Of a stretch of 34,686 nt of DNA, positions 1 to 7,027 are shown in pieces. The notes below the pieces were generated by a model. It saw only the letters and a list, made by a program, of their open reading frames with translations. It was not told the origin of the DNA and made no database searches. This stretch comes from CAZKTO01 sp964555685 (GTDB taxonomy: Bacteria > Chloroflexota > Dehalococcoidia > SHYB01), in contig CAZKTO010000027.1 in assembly GCA_964555685.1 (NCBI GenBank), forward strand, positions 1-34,686, written 5' to 3'. Position 1 is the stretch's first letter; each line of letters opens with the position of its first letter. The position numbers and the translations under genes are program-made.

Positions 1-63
1 ATGGAGACACAGAAGGTCGTACCCATCCGCCTTCCTTGCGGCCGCTGGCCCCGCCACTCCACC

Positions 64-104
64 AGATTGCCGCGCCCCGATGATATCGGGGCTCGCAATG
101 ACGA
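64..104 (-). repeat. REP-like palindromic element
   Basis: A GCCCCGAT/ATCGGGGC hairpin at 74-92 is flanked by AGATTGC on the left and CTCGCAATGACGA on the right. Read on the minus strand this is the TCATTGCGAG...GCAATCT element that recurs at 8892, 9362 and 17568. It lies downstream of the histidine kinase gene. Nothing else is recognisable in bases 1-160. Confidence 0.7.
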
Positions 105-160
105 GGCGGCAGCCATGCCCTCTGGTAGCTTGAAAGAATTAACGTGACTGAGTCCTAGTC

Positions 161-1471
161 CTAGCCCTGGCGCGGCGCCGGCTCGCCGGTCTCTCGGGGG
201 GTGCGCGCCTCGGGGTGCGCCAGGGGCAGGCGGACGCGGACCGTCGTCCCTTGACCCGGGGCGCTCTCCAGCGAGATCTCGCCCTGATGCGCCTCCACCA
301 GCGCCTTGGCGATGGAGAGCCCCAGTCCAGCGCCGCCGGCGTCGCGGCCGCGCGCCTCGTCGGCCCGGCGGAAGCGCTCGAAGACGTGGGGCAGGTGCTC
401 CGGGGCGATCCCCCGGCCCGTGTCCGACACCGCCAGCCGGGCCTGGCCCCGCTCGGCCCGGAGCGAGAGCTCGATGCGGCCCCCTTCGCCCGTGTACTTG
501 ACGGCATTGTCCAGCAGGGCCAGGAGCACCTGCCGTATCCGGGCGCGGTCGGCATCGGCCACGAGGGGTCCTGGGCAGATATCGCACCGCAGCTCCTGGC
601 CCTTGGCCTGGGCCAGCGGCTGCATGTCCTTGGCGACGGCCATGGCGAGGGCGTCCAGCTCCACCAGCTCCCGCTTGAGCGGCAGCCGCCCGGCGTCCGA
701 CTGGGCCAGCGTGAGCAGGCCTGACACCAGGTTTCCGAGGTAGTCCGTCTCGGTCACGATGCTGTCCACGAGCTGCCGGTTCTCATCGACGGTCTGAGGA
801 CCGTGGCGGGCGAGCGTCTCGCCGCTGGCGCGGATGAGCGCCAGGGGCGTTCGCAGCTCGTGGGAGGCGTCGGAGACGAAGCGGCGCTGGCGGTCGAAGG
901 CGCGGCGGATGGGGACCAGGGCTCGCTCGGCCAGGAACCAGCCGCCGGCCAGGGCCACCACCAGAGCGCCCGCCTCCGAGAGGGCCAGGATCAGGGCCAA
1001 GCGGTCCAGCGCCGAGCGCTCCGCCTCGATGGAGCGGCCGACCTGGAGCACGCCCAGCACGTCGCCGCGCCCGGTGACGATGGGCGCCGAAAGGACGCGC
1101 ACGCGCTGGCGGTCCAGGGTGACCGTATCGAAGGCGCCGCGCCGCTCCTCCAGGGCCCGGCGCACGCCCACCGGGTCCGGCGAGGAGGTCACCGCGAGGC
1201 CCTGCGGGTTCTCCATGATCCGGCCCGAGAGGTCGATCCCCAGATAGAAGACGTCCCCCTGGTAGCCGGTCCTGGGGATGACGAAGGGGAAGCCCGGCGT
1301 GGAGGCCAGAGCCCGGAGTGTGTCGCGGCCGTTGTCGCGCAGGGTGCGGTCCACCTCGCCGTAGAGGGTGCGCGCGGTCACGAAGTAGATGGAGACGCCC
1401 AGGGCCACCAGCAGCGCCACCAGGACCGCCGTGTTCCACACCAGGAGCCGCCGCCGGATGGCGCCGAACAT
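161..1471 (-). CDS. Two-component sensor histidine kinase, membrane-bound
   Basis: Sensor kinase that should autophosphorylate on His and pass the phosphate to the regulator encoded just upstream. The 436-residue protein has a first membrane helix at about 12-33, an extracytoplasmic domain of about 120 residues and a second helix at about 157-180. A short linker leads to a HisKA domain with the H-box SDASHELRTPL (His204). The ATPase domain has the N-box (Asn322 in DNAVKYT), the G1 box DTGRGIAP (about 350-357), the F-box FERFRR and the G2 box GAGLGLSIAKA. This is the EnvZ/QseC-like class. The ATG lies two bases after the regulator stop codon, so the pair is translationally coupled in one operon. 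The signal sensed is unknown. Divergence from htrA suggests envelope stress, by analogy with CpxA or CssS; that is inference. Confidence 0.93.
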   Translation of the reverse strand: MFGAIRRRLLVWNTAVLVALLVALGVSIYFVTARTLYGEVDRTLRDNGRDTLRALASTPGFPFVIPRTGYQGDVFYLGIDLSGRIMENPQGLAVTSSPDPVGVRRALEERRGAFDTVTLDRQRVRVLSAPIVTGRGDVLGVLQVGRSIEAERSALDRLALILALSEAGALVVALAGGWFLAERALVPIRRAFDRQRRFVSDASHELRTPLALIRASGETLARHGPQTVDENRQLVDSIVTETDYLGNLVSGLLTLAQSDAGRLPLKRELVELDALAMAVAKDMQPLAQAKGQELRCDICPGPLVADADRARIRQVLLALLDNAVKYTGEGGRIELSLRAERGQARLAVSDTGRGIAPEHLPHVFERFRRADEARGRDAGGAGLGLSIAKALVEAHQGEISLESAPGQGTTVRVRLPLAHPEARTPRETGEPAPRQG

Positions 1472-1473
1472 GC

Positions 1474-2145
1474 TCAGCTCCGCAGCCGGTAGCCGACGCC
1501 CCGGACCGTCTCGATCAGGCCCTTGCCGCCGGCCCGGTCGAGCTTGCCGCGCAGGTAGTGCACGTACAGGTCCACCACGTTCCCCGTGGCGTCCGACCGG
1601 TAGCCCCAGACGTGGTCGGCGATCTGGTTGCGGGTGCGGGCGGCCCCAGGGTGGCGCATGAGGTGCTCGAGCAGCGCGAACTCCTTGGGCGTGAGCTCCA
1701 CGGGTCGGCCCTCGACGAGCGCCTGGTGGCGCGCCAGGTCCAGGACCAGCCGCCCGGCCTCGAGGCGGGTGCTCTCCCGCGGCTCGACCTTGCGCCGAGA
1801 GAGGGCCCGCAGGCGCGCCAGGAGCTCGGCGAGGGCGAAGGGCTTGACCAGGTAGTCGTCGGCGCCGGCGTCCAGCCCCTCGACCCGGTCGGCGATGGCG
1901 TCGCGGGCGGTCAGCATGAGGATGGGCGTCGCAACCTTCCCGCGCCGGAGCCGCCTGGTCACCTCAGGCCCCGGGAGCTTGGGCAGCATCCAATCGAGCA
2001 CGATGACGTCGTAGGAGCCCGAGAGGGCCAGGTCGAGGCCCTCCTCGCCGTCGAAGGCCACCTCGGCGACGTGTCCCTCTTCCGTGAGCGCCTGCTGGAC
2101 TAGGCCCGCCAGGCGCCGCTCGTCCTCGACGACCAGCACGTGCAT
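1474..2145 (-). CDS. OmpR/PhoB-family response regulator
   Basis: DNA-binding response regulator, 223 residues, the family's usual length. The receiver domain (1-115) has the acidic pocket VVEDE (Glu7, Asp8), phospho-acceptor Asp51 in VLDWMLP, Thr79 in MLTARD and Lys101 in YLVKPF. A winged-helix domain (about 125-222) follows, ending with the typical ETVRGVGYRL signature. It is the first gene of the operon and is followed two bases later by its cognate kinase. It is divergent from htrA; the 160-bp gap holds a tandem TCTAAT repeat with 11-bp period, typical of OmpR-family sites. A TATACT -10-like hexamer on the minus strand (2156-2161) sits only 10 nt before the ATG, which would give a very short leader. 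Confidence 0.94.
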   Translation of the reverse strand: MHVLVVEDERRLAGLVQQALTEEGHVAEVAFDGEEGLDLALSGSYDVIVLDWMLPKLPGPEVTRRLRRGKVATPILMLTARDAIADRVEGLDAGADDYLVKPFALAELLARLRALSRRKVEPRESTRLEAGRLVLDLARHQALVEGRPVELTPKEFALLEHLMRHPGAARTRNQIADHVWGYRSDATGNVVDLYVHYLRGKLDRAGGKGLIETVRGVGYRLRS

Positions 2146-2166
2146 CGTACAATGGAGTATACGATG
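2143..2166. promoter_or_regulatory. Inverted repeat across the regulator start codon
   Basis: CATCGTA at 2143-2149 and TACGATG at 2160-2166 form a perfect 7-bp inverted repeat around 10 bases. It covers the regulator start codon and a minus-strand TATACT hexamer (2156-2161). It could be an autoregulatory operator or a small leader hairpin. No matching -35 was found. Confidence 0.35.
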
Positions 2167-2203
2167 GCCCGCCGGCGCCGCGCCGCCCAGGAACCCAACG
2201 GGC

Positions 2204-2220
2204 TCTAATGCGTTTCTAAT
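2204..2220. promoter_or_regulatory. Tandem TCTAAT direct repeat, candidate response-regulator site
   Basis: TCTAAT occurs at 2204-2209 and again at 2215-2220, exactly 11 bp apart, on the same face of the helix. OmpR/PhoB-family regulators bind such tandem half-sites as head-to-tail dimers. It lies between the divergent regulator and htrA genes, about 90 bp before the htrA start. That this regulator binds here is inference. Confidence 0.45.
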
Positions 2221-2305
2221 AGTGACAGACTATCCTGGAGGCGTGGAGAGCGCCCCAGCAAGCGATACCGGCCGGTCCTGACCAGCGCCCAGGAGGCACC
2301 AACCC

Positions 2306-3505
2306 ATGAACGAGCATGAGCAGTGGCAGCGGCCAGCGGAGCCCTCAACGGCGCCGGGGGCGGCGCCGGGCGAGCGTCCTTTCACCGAAGCGCTCCGCCC
2401 GCGCCGGTGGCTCTTCGCGACGACGGCCATCGCCGTCGTCGCCATGGTCGCCGGCCTCCTCATCGGCAACGCGTGGAGCGACCGCGACGGCGGCGTTGCC
2501 GCCACGCCCGTGTCCGAGCGCATCGAGCTCTTCGACGAAGGCCTGGTCCAGCAGCTCTACGAATCCGCCATCAAGAGCGTCGTGAAGATCGAGGTCGTGC
2601 AGGGCCAGCCCGGGTCCTTCTCCTTCGGTGGGCGTGGCCAGGGCTCCGGATTCCTCGTCTCGTCCCAGGGCGAGATCCTGACGAACTATCACGTCGTCCA
2701 GGGCGCCAGCCGGGTGACCATCGTCCTGGAGGACGGCACGCGCCTCCCCGGCGAGGTAGCGGGCACGGACCCGGCCAATGACCTGGCCCTGGTGCGCGTC
2801 GCCAAGGACGCCGTAAAGAGCATCACGCCCCTCGTCCTGGGCGACTCCGCGCTCGTGAAGCCGGGCCAGTTGGCCGTTGCCCTGGGCAACCCGTACGGTT
2901 TCCAGGGCTCGGTCACCGTGGGCGTGGTGAGCGGCGTGAACCGCAGCCTGCCCTCCATCACTCGCCGGCCCATCCTGGGCATGATCCAGACGGACGCCGC
3001 CATATTCCCCGGCAACTCGGGCGGCCCTCTGCTCAGCTCCAGGGGCGAAGTCATCGGGATCAACACCGCCGTGACCACGGAAGGGACGGAGCGGCTGGGC
3101 TTCGCCGTGCCCAGCAACACGGCCCGCAGCGTCCTCGCCCGGCTCTCCGCCGGCGCGACGATCAAGCGGCCCTGGCTCGGCGTGAGTCTGCTGACCCTGG
3201 ACTCCGACCGGGCCGAGAGCGCCGGCCTGACCGTCCGCCGCGGCGTCTACCTGGTGGATGTGGTGGCCGGCAGCCCCGCCGAGCAGGCCGGCCTTCGCCC
3301 GGGCAGGACTGCCGCCGGCCAGCCGGCGCCGGGCGGCGACGTCATCGTCGCCGCCGATGGCCGGCCCGTGGCCACCGTGGACGACCTCATCAGCTACTTC
3401 AATGGGAAGCAGCCCGGCGACTCGGTGACGCTGACCTTGCTCCGCGAGGGCAAGGAGGTCCAGGTGACGGTGAAGCTCGCCGAGTGGCCCGATAGCCTAT
3501 CGTGA
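2306..3505 (+). CDS. HtrA/DegP-type serine protease with PDZ domain
   Basis: Membrane-anchored protease for quality control of extracytoplasmic proteins, 399 residues. A charged cytoplasmic N-terminus of about 34 residues precedes a single membrane helix (about 35-54). The trypsin-like domain has a complete triad: His129 in LTNYHVV, Asp159 in DPANDLALV and Ser238 in GNSGGPLL. The oxyanion-hole glycines and a SVTVGVVSG strand are also present. One PDZ domain follows at about 285-390, with GVYLVDVVAGSPAEQAGL and a DVIVAADG strand. One PDZ matches the DegS/Bacillus HtrA layout rather than two-PDZ DegP. The start is supported by AGGAGG at 2291-2296, nine bases before the ATG. It is divergent from a two-component system, a context seen for htrA in other bacteria. 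Three hairpins follow the stop codon. Confidence 0.95.
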   Translation: MNEHEQWQRPAEPSTAPGAAPGERPFTEALRPRRWLFATTAIAVVAMVAGLLIGNAWSDRDGGVAATPVSERIELFDEGLVQQLYESAIKSVVKIEVVQGQPGSFSFGGRGQGSGFLVSSQGEILTNYHVVQGASRVTIVLEDGTRLPGEVAGTDPANDLALVRVAKDAVKSITPLVLGDSALVKPGQLAVALGNPYGFQGSVTVGVVSGVNRSLPSITRRPILGMIQTDAAIFPGNSGGPLLSSRGEVIGINTAVTTEGTERLGFAVPSNTARSVLARLSAGATIKRPWLGVSLLTLDSDRAESAGLTVRRGVYLVDVVAGSPAEQAGLRPGRTAAGQPAPGGDVIVAADGRPVATVDDLISYFNGKQPGDSVTLTLLREGKEVQVTVKLAEWPDSLS

Positions 3506-3515
3506 CGGCGGACGC

Positions 3516-3531
3516 CCCCGACTCGTCGGGG
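3516..3531. repeat. CCCCGA-N4-TCGGGG hairpin repeat copy
   Basis: CCCCGA, CTCG loop, TCGGGG. One of about eleven copies of this short palindrome in the window. It starts 10 bases after the htrA stop. A second hairpin, CCTCAGC...GGCTGAGG, lies at about 3546-3572. Confidence 0.6.
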
Positions 3532-3576
3532 CGACCCGCCTCCCACCCTCAGCAGCCTCCTCCGGCTGAGGGCCTT

Positions 3577-3613
3577 GGAAGCCCCGGGGAGCTCACCCGC
3601 CCCCGGGGCTTCC
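3577..3613 (+). terminator. Strong hairpin after htrA
   Basis: GGAAGCCCCGGGG (3577-3589) pairs perfectly with CCCCGGGGCTTCC (3601-3613) around an 11-base loop. There is no clear T-tract afterwards (CCGTTC), so it is a likely but not canonical intrinsic terminator. It separates htrA from the promoter at 3640. Confidence 0.55.
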
Positions 3614-3639
3614 CCGTTCAGCCCTCTCCCCCATTTCCC

Positions 3640-3668
3640 TTGACACCCAGGGGCCCTGGCCGTACATT
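3640..3668 (+). promoter_or_regulatory. Sigma70-type promoter for the 3714 amidohydrolase gene
   Basis: TTGACA (3640-3645), 17-bp spacer, TACATT (3663-3668). The -35 is perfect, the spacer optimal, and the -10 matches 4 of 6. It lies 45 bp before the start codon and just after the htrA terminator hairpin. Confidence 0.65.
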
Positions 3669-3713
3669 CACCCCTGAACACGCACCGGACGCGCACCAGC
3701 AGGAGGCCCCCGC

Positions 3714-4745
3714 ATGCCCAGCTACAAAGTTATCGACGCCGACGGCCATGTGGACCCATCGCCCGTCTGCGACTGGAAGCGCTACGTCCGCTCCCCCTTC
3801 GGGGCCATCGCCGACAGCATGGCCAAGAAGGGCTACGACGCCAACGGCGACCGCACGACGACCCAGCGCGGGGGCTGGGAGCCGCAGGCCCGGCTCGAGG
3901 ACATGGATCGGGAGGGTATCGACGTGGCGGTCCTCTTTGGCGGCGCCATGGGCCTGGGCACGCCCACCGAGCCGCCCGGCCTGGGCCCCGCCCTGGCCGA
4001 GGGCTACAACAACTGGCTCCACGACTACTGCAGCCACAACCCCGACCGGCTGAAGGGCGCGGCCCTGGTCCCCCTGGAGGACATCGACCGGGCGTGCAAG
4101 GAGGCCCAGCGCGCCGTCGCCGAGCTGGGCGCGGCGGGGATCGTCGCCAAGCCCTTCTTCGCCGACAAGACCATCGACGACCCCCAGTTCTTTCCCCTCT
4201 ACGAGGTCGCCGAGCAGCTCGACGTCCCGCTCCTGGTCCACGGGCCGGGCGAGGTGCGCATGTGGCTCCAGCAGCGGTACCACACCCACTTCCGGCGCCA
4301 CGCCGTCGACTTCCCCATCTCGCTGATGATGGCGAGCATGGACGTCGTCTGCGGCGGGCTCCTCGAAAAGTTCAAGAAGCTGCGCGTCGCGCTGCTGGAG
4401 GGTTCGGTGGGCTGGGTGCCGTGGTGGCTCGAGCGCCTGGACGAGCACTGGGAGAAGCTGCCCCACCACGTGCCGTTCATCCGGGAGAAGCCGAGCGAGC
4501 TGGCCAAGCGCTACATGCGGGAGGGCCGCCTCTTCTGGTCCTGCGAGCCGGACGAGGCCTATCTGCCCTTCGTCGCCAAGGACGTCGGGGACGACTTCAT
4601 CATCTACGCCTCGGACTATCCGCACTGGGACGCCATCTTCCCCAACTCCGTGCGGGCCATCTCGGAGCGGGACGAGCTGCCGGAGAGCTCGCGGCGGCGC
4701 ATCCTGGGCGAGAACGCGCAGCGCCTCTTCGGGCGCCGGTGGTAG
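3714..4745 (+). CDS. Amidohydrolase family 2 (ACMSD/decarboxylase-like TIM barrel)
   Basis: Predicted metal-dependent hydrolase or decarboxylase of the amidohydrolase_2 family, 343 residues and of normal length. The N-terminus has the metal motif DADGH (Asp10, His12). Later signatures are LLVHGPGE (metal His), EGSVGWVPWWLERLDEHW and the C-terminal ASDYPHWD, whose Asp is the family's catalytic metal ligand. The protein ends with the usual helix of this group (RRRILGENAQRLFG). It diverges from the three other paralogues in the window (15539, 21433, 23987), which begin ISADxH. It appears monocistronic, with its own promoter and a hairpin after the stop. Substrate unknown: family members decarboxylate or hydrolyse aromatic or unsaturated acids, but nothing here fixes which. 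Confidence 0.9.
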   Translation: MPSYKVIDADGHVDPSPVCDWKRYVRSPFGAIADSMAKKGYDANGDRTTTQRGGWEPQARLEDMDREGIDVAVLFGGAMGLGTPTEPPGLGPALAEGYNNWLHDYCSHNPDRLKGAALVPLEDIDRACKEAQRAVAELGAAGIVAKPFFADKTIDDPQFFPLYEVAEQLDVPLLVHGPGEVRMWLQQRYHTHFRRHAVDFPISLMMASMDVVCGGLLEKFKKLRVALLEGSVGWVPWWLERLDEHWEKLPHHVPFIREKPSELAKRYMREGRLFWSCEPDEAYLPFVAKDVGDDFIIYASDYPHWDAIFPNSVRAISERDELPESSRRRILGENAQRLFGRRW

Positions 4746-4750
4746 GCGTC

Positions 4751-4779
4751 ATCGGCGCGCTCTGCGCCACCGCGCCGAT
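4751..4779 (+). terminator. GC-rich hairpin after the amidohydrolase gene
   Basis: ATCGGCGCG (4751-4759) pairs perfectly with CGCGCCGAT (4771-4779) around 11 bases, six bases after the stop codon. No T-tract follows, so termination is only likely. Confidence 0.45.
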
Positions 4780-4814
4780 CGACGGCACCCCAGGGCTGCC
4801 CTGCTTGCGCAGCC

Positions 4815-4908
4815 AGACTCTATGCTGTACCCGCCACGCACCTGGGTGAGGTACAGGAGAGTCTAGCGTTTGTGCTTGCTGCATATCCCCTCTCCTGATA
4901 GGAGAGGG
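4815..4908 (+). other. Two hairpins in the leader of the 4927 gene
   Basis: The first hairpin pairs AGACTCT (4815-4821) with AGAGTCT (4858-4864), and TGTACC (4826-4831) with GGTACA (4850-4855), around an 18-base loop. The second pairs CCCTCTCCT (4888-4896) with AGGAGAGGG (4900-4908). The second belongs to the CCCTCTCC-type intergenic repeats, and its GGGTGAGGGG tail serves as the ribosome-binding region of the next gene. The first could be a terminator, an attenuator or the end of a lost repeat. I recognise no riboswitch class. Confidence 0.45.
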
Positions 4909-4926
4909 TTAGGGTGAGGGGACCCC

Positions 4927-5259
4927 ATGCTCTACCTGCACAGCACCTACCACGTCCAGCCGGGCAAGATGGACGAATACCTGGGCCTGGTGGAGCGTCT
5001 CCTGCTCCCGGCCCACCAGCGCCGCGGCATTCGAACGGTCGGGTACTGGACCACCGCCGGCGTCCCGGGCCCCACGACCGACATCACGGCCATCTACGCT
5101 TTCCGCGACTGGGACCACTGGGCCGGCGTTCAGTCGGGCCGGGGCGTCGATCCGGAGACGAGGGCGGCCCTGAGCGAGTACGTCCAGAAGGCCCAGCACC
5201 TGCGGCCCAACTACGAGAGCAAGTTCCTCCTGCCGGTCCGCTTCTCACCCCTCCAGTGA
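4927..5259 (+). CDS. Small NIPSNAP-like dimeric alpha-beta barrel protein
   Basis: A 110-residue protein predicted to form a ferredoxin-like dimeric alpha-beta barrel (NIPSNAP/EthD/antibiotic-monooxygenase superfamily). It starts with a strand (MLYLHSTYHVQPG), then an amphipathic helix (MDEYLGLVERLLLP), a strand with TVGYWTTA, a strand with TAIYAFRDWDHW, and a final helix and tail (NYESKFLLPVRF). This matches the pattern of the 6563-6889 protein at low identity. Members are small cytosolic enzymes or accessory proteins for hydrophobic or aromatic substrates. No catalytic residue can be assigned. It follows an amidohydrolase gene, but 181 bp with hairpins between them argues against tight co-transcription. 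Confidence 0.75.
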   Translation: MLYLHSTYHVQPGKMDEYLGLVERLLLPAHQRRGIRTVGYWTTAGVPGPTTDITAIYAFRDWDHWAGVQSGRGVDPETRAALSEYVQKAQHLRPNYESKFLLPVRFSPLQ

Positions 5260-5288
5260 GGGCCCTGCCCAGGGTGCTTTCCGTTGCT

Positions 5289-5323
5289 CTGGAGAGACCT
5301 ACCTTGCAAGAGAGGCCTCCCCA
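5289..5323. repeat. Degenerate copy of the CTGGGGA...TCCCCAG hairpin repeat
   Basis: CTGGAGAGACCT at 5289-5300 and AGAGGCCTCCCCAGG at about 5309-5323 resemble the arms of the hairpins at 32671-32709 and 34652-34686. The pairing has mismatches, so this looks like a decayed copy. It lies in the 181-bp gap before the 5441 gene. Confidence 0.4.
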
Positions 5324-5440
5324 GGACGATCGCAAGACCCTGGGCTAGCCCGGTCCTCGGCCGCCGATACATCCGATCGACTCTCTGCGTCGTATCCTTC
5401 AACGACTGGCAGAGACTGGCCAACGCGCAAGGAGGAGCTC

Positions 5441-6436
5441 ATGCTGGAATTTCTCAAGCGACGGCGTCTGGTCCTGGCCGCCATCCTGATGGCCACCGCC
5501 GTCGCCCTTCTGGTGGCGGCGTGTGGCGGCGACGAGGAGGAGGCCCCCACCGCCGCGCCCGGCGCTCCTGCGGCTACAGCCACCCAGGCTCCGACGGCGA
5601 CGCGTCCGCCCGCGCCGACGCAGCCCCCGGCGGCCACCGCCGCACCCACCGCGACCCAAGTGCCAGCAGCTCCACCCACGCCCGCCAACGTCGTTACGGT
5701 CGCGCTACGCGCGGTGGGCAGCGCAGGCCAATCGGGCACGGCCACCCTGACCGCTCGCGGCGACCAGACCGAGGTCGTGATCAATATCACGCCAGCCCCG
5801 CCGGGAGTCGTCCAACCAGACCACATCCATGACAAGGACTGCACTCTGCCACCCCGGGTGGTGTACCCCCTGAATAACGTGGCCGACGGCAAGTCAACGA
5901 CGTTGGTCAACGTGAGTCTGGCTACTCTCCAGACCAAACAGCAGTTCGCCGTCTGCGTCCATAAGTCTCAGCAAGAGGGCACCGTTTACGTATCCGAGGG
6001 CTTGATACCCTTCACCGGTCAGGCGCCCGCCCCGACCACCGCCCCCACGGCCACCCCGGTGCCTACTGCTACCCGGCCGCCCGCGCCGACGCCTCTAAAC
6101 GCGGACATTCGAAACTTCCAACTCCTCAACATCACCATCAGACCTGGGACGTCCGTGGTCTGGACAAACCGGGATGGCGTGCCCCACACGGCAACCTCAG
6201 GCAGGGGCACTCCGGATGGCAAGTTCGCCACGGGCTTCCTCAACCAGGGTCAGCCCAGCCAGCCCGTCCGGTTCGACCAGGTGGGATCGTTCCCCTACTT
6301 CTGCGAGGTGCACGGGGCGGCAACCATGAGCGGAACGATCACAGTGACCGAGACGGCGGCAGCATCGGGAACCTCCGCCACGCCTGTCAGCACGCCGGGG
6401 CCTACCCCCGTGAGCGGTCAAGGCCCCGTCTACTAA
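5441..6436 (+). CDS. Lipoprotein with CHRD-like and cupredoxin domains
   Basis: Secreted lipid-anchored copper protein, 331 residues. The signal peptide ends in the lipobox LVAAC (Cys28). A Pro/Thr/Ala-rich linker (about 34-82) leads to a first domain (about 83-192) with PDHIHDKDC, GKSTTLVNVSL, AVCVHKS and YVSEGLIPF, which resembles CHRD/Cu-Zn SOD-like folds. A second linker (about 193-219) leads to a plastocyanin-like cupredoxin domain (about 220-303). That domain has a full type-1 copper set: His249 (GVPHTATS), Cys288 and His291 (YFCEVHG) and Met296 (TMSG). A low-complexity tail ends the protein. GGAGGA about ten bases before the ATG supports the start. A likely role is electron transfer or copper handling at the cell surface. 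The transcript ends at a perfect 17-bp terminator hairpin. Confidence 0.88.
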   Translation: MLEFLKRRRLVLAAILMATAVALLVAACGGDEEEAPTAAPGAPAATATQAPTATRPPAPTQPPAATAAPTATQVPAAPPTPANVVTVALRAVGSAGQSGTATLTARGDQTEVVINITPAPPGVVQPDHIHDKDCTLPPRVVYPLNNVADGKSTTLVNVSLATLQTKQQFAVCVHKSQQEGTVYVSEGLIPFTGQAPAPTTAPTATPVPTATRPPAPTPLNADIRNFQLLNITIRPGTSVVWTNRDGVPHTATSGRGTPDGKFATGFLNQGQPSQPVRFDQVGSFPYFCEVHGAATMSGTITVTETAAASGTSATPVSTPGPTPVSGQGPVY

Positions 6437-6492
6437 CCAGTCGCCTCCGAAAGCACCGGTCTGCCGGTAGGTACAGGTGCAGGCCCTCGTAG

Positions 6493-6533
6493 AACAAGAC
6501 ACCCTCCCCTGGCACCGGGGGAGGGTGTCTTGT
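6493..6533. terminator. Bidirectional intrinsic terminator with perfect 17-bp stem
   Basis: Arms at 6493-6509 and 6517-6533 are perfectly complementary over 17 bp with a 7-base loop (TGGCACC). The outer stem is AACAAGAC/GTCTTGTT, so each strand ends in a T-rich stretch. It sits between the convergent genes ending at 6436 (plus) and 6563 (minus) and should stop both. Confidence 0.85.
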
Positions 6534-6562
6534 TTGATGCCCGAGCGAGGACGCGTGCGCGT

Positions 6563-6889
6563 CTACTTCAGCGGCGACCAGGGCGCGGCCTGGAGAAACT
6601 TGCGCGTGCGGCTCACCTGCCAGGGTTCAGCCTTCTCCCACCACGCCTGGACCTTCGGGTCCGCGCCGGAGCCCTTGCGCGCCGCCCAGAATCCGGCCAC
6701 GCCGTCCATGGCCCACAGGATGAAGACGCTATTGCTCTCGCCCTCGAGCTCCAGCGGCGGCGTCACCCACGAGCCCACGAGCTTCATGCCGCGGGCCTTG
6801 GCGCCGGGGACGTACTCGCGGTTGTAGGCTTCGACGTACTCCTTGAGGAGTCCAGGCTTGACCGTGATCTCGTCCATCATGTAGACCAT
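6563..6889 (-). CDS. Small NIPSNAP-like dimeric alpha-beta barrel protein
   Basis: A 108-residue cytosolic protein of the NIPSNAP/dimeric alpha-beta barrel type. It has a first strand (MVYMMDEITVKPG), a helix (EYVEAYNREYVPGAKARGM), a strand with LVGSWVTPPLE, a strand with SNSVFILWAMDGVAGFW, and a closing helix with AWWEKAEPW. Function unknown; the fold is common among monooxygenase accessory proteins. The ATG at 6889 is chosen because GGAGG (minus strand, 6895-6899) lies five bases upstream. The in-frame GTG at 6895 would overlap that site. It is convergent with the cupredoxin lipoprotein gene and divergent from the membrane protein gene at 7028. Confidence 0.75.
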   Translation of the reverse strand: MVYMMDEITVKPGLLKEYVEAYNREYVPGAKARGMKLVGSWVTPPLELEGESNSVFILWAMDGVAGFWAARKGSGADPKVQAWWEKAEPWQVSRTRKFLQAAPWSPLK

Positions 6890-6954
6890 CAGCACCTCCG
6901 CAGTTAGAGCAATTAGACTATGGCAAGGATGCCTGGATAATCAACGCGCTCTAT

Positions 6955-6982
6955 TTGACCGCGCTGGGTTTCGACATATACT
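6955..6982 (+). promoter_or_regulatory. Sigma70-type promoter for the 7028 gene
   Basis: TTGACC (6955-6960), 16-bp spacer, TATACT (6977-6982). Both hexamers match 5 of 6. The region is AT-richer than its surroundings and lies 46 bp before the ATG. Confidence 0.65.
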
Positions 6983-7027
6983 ACTTGTGAAGTCCGGCAC
7001 AAGCTGGCGCGTCAGGAGTGATTGGTA

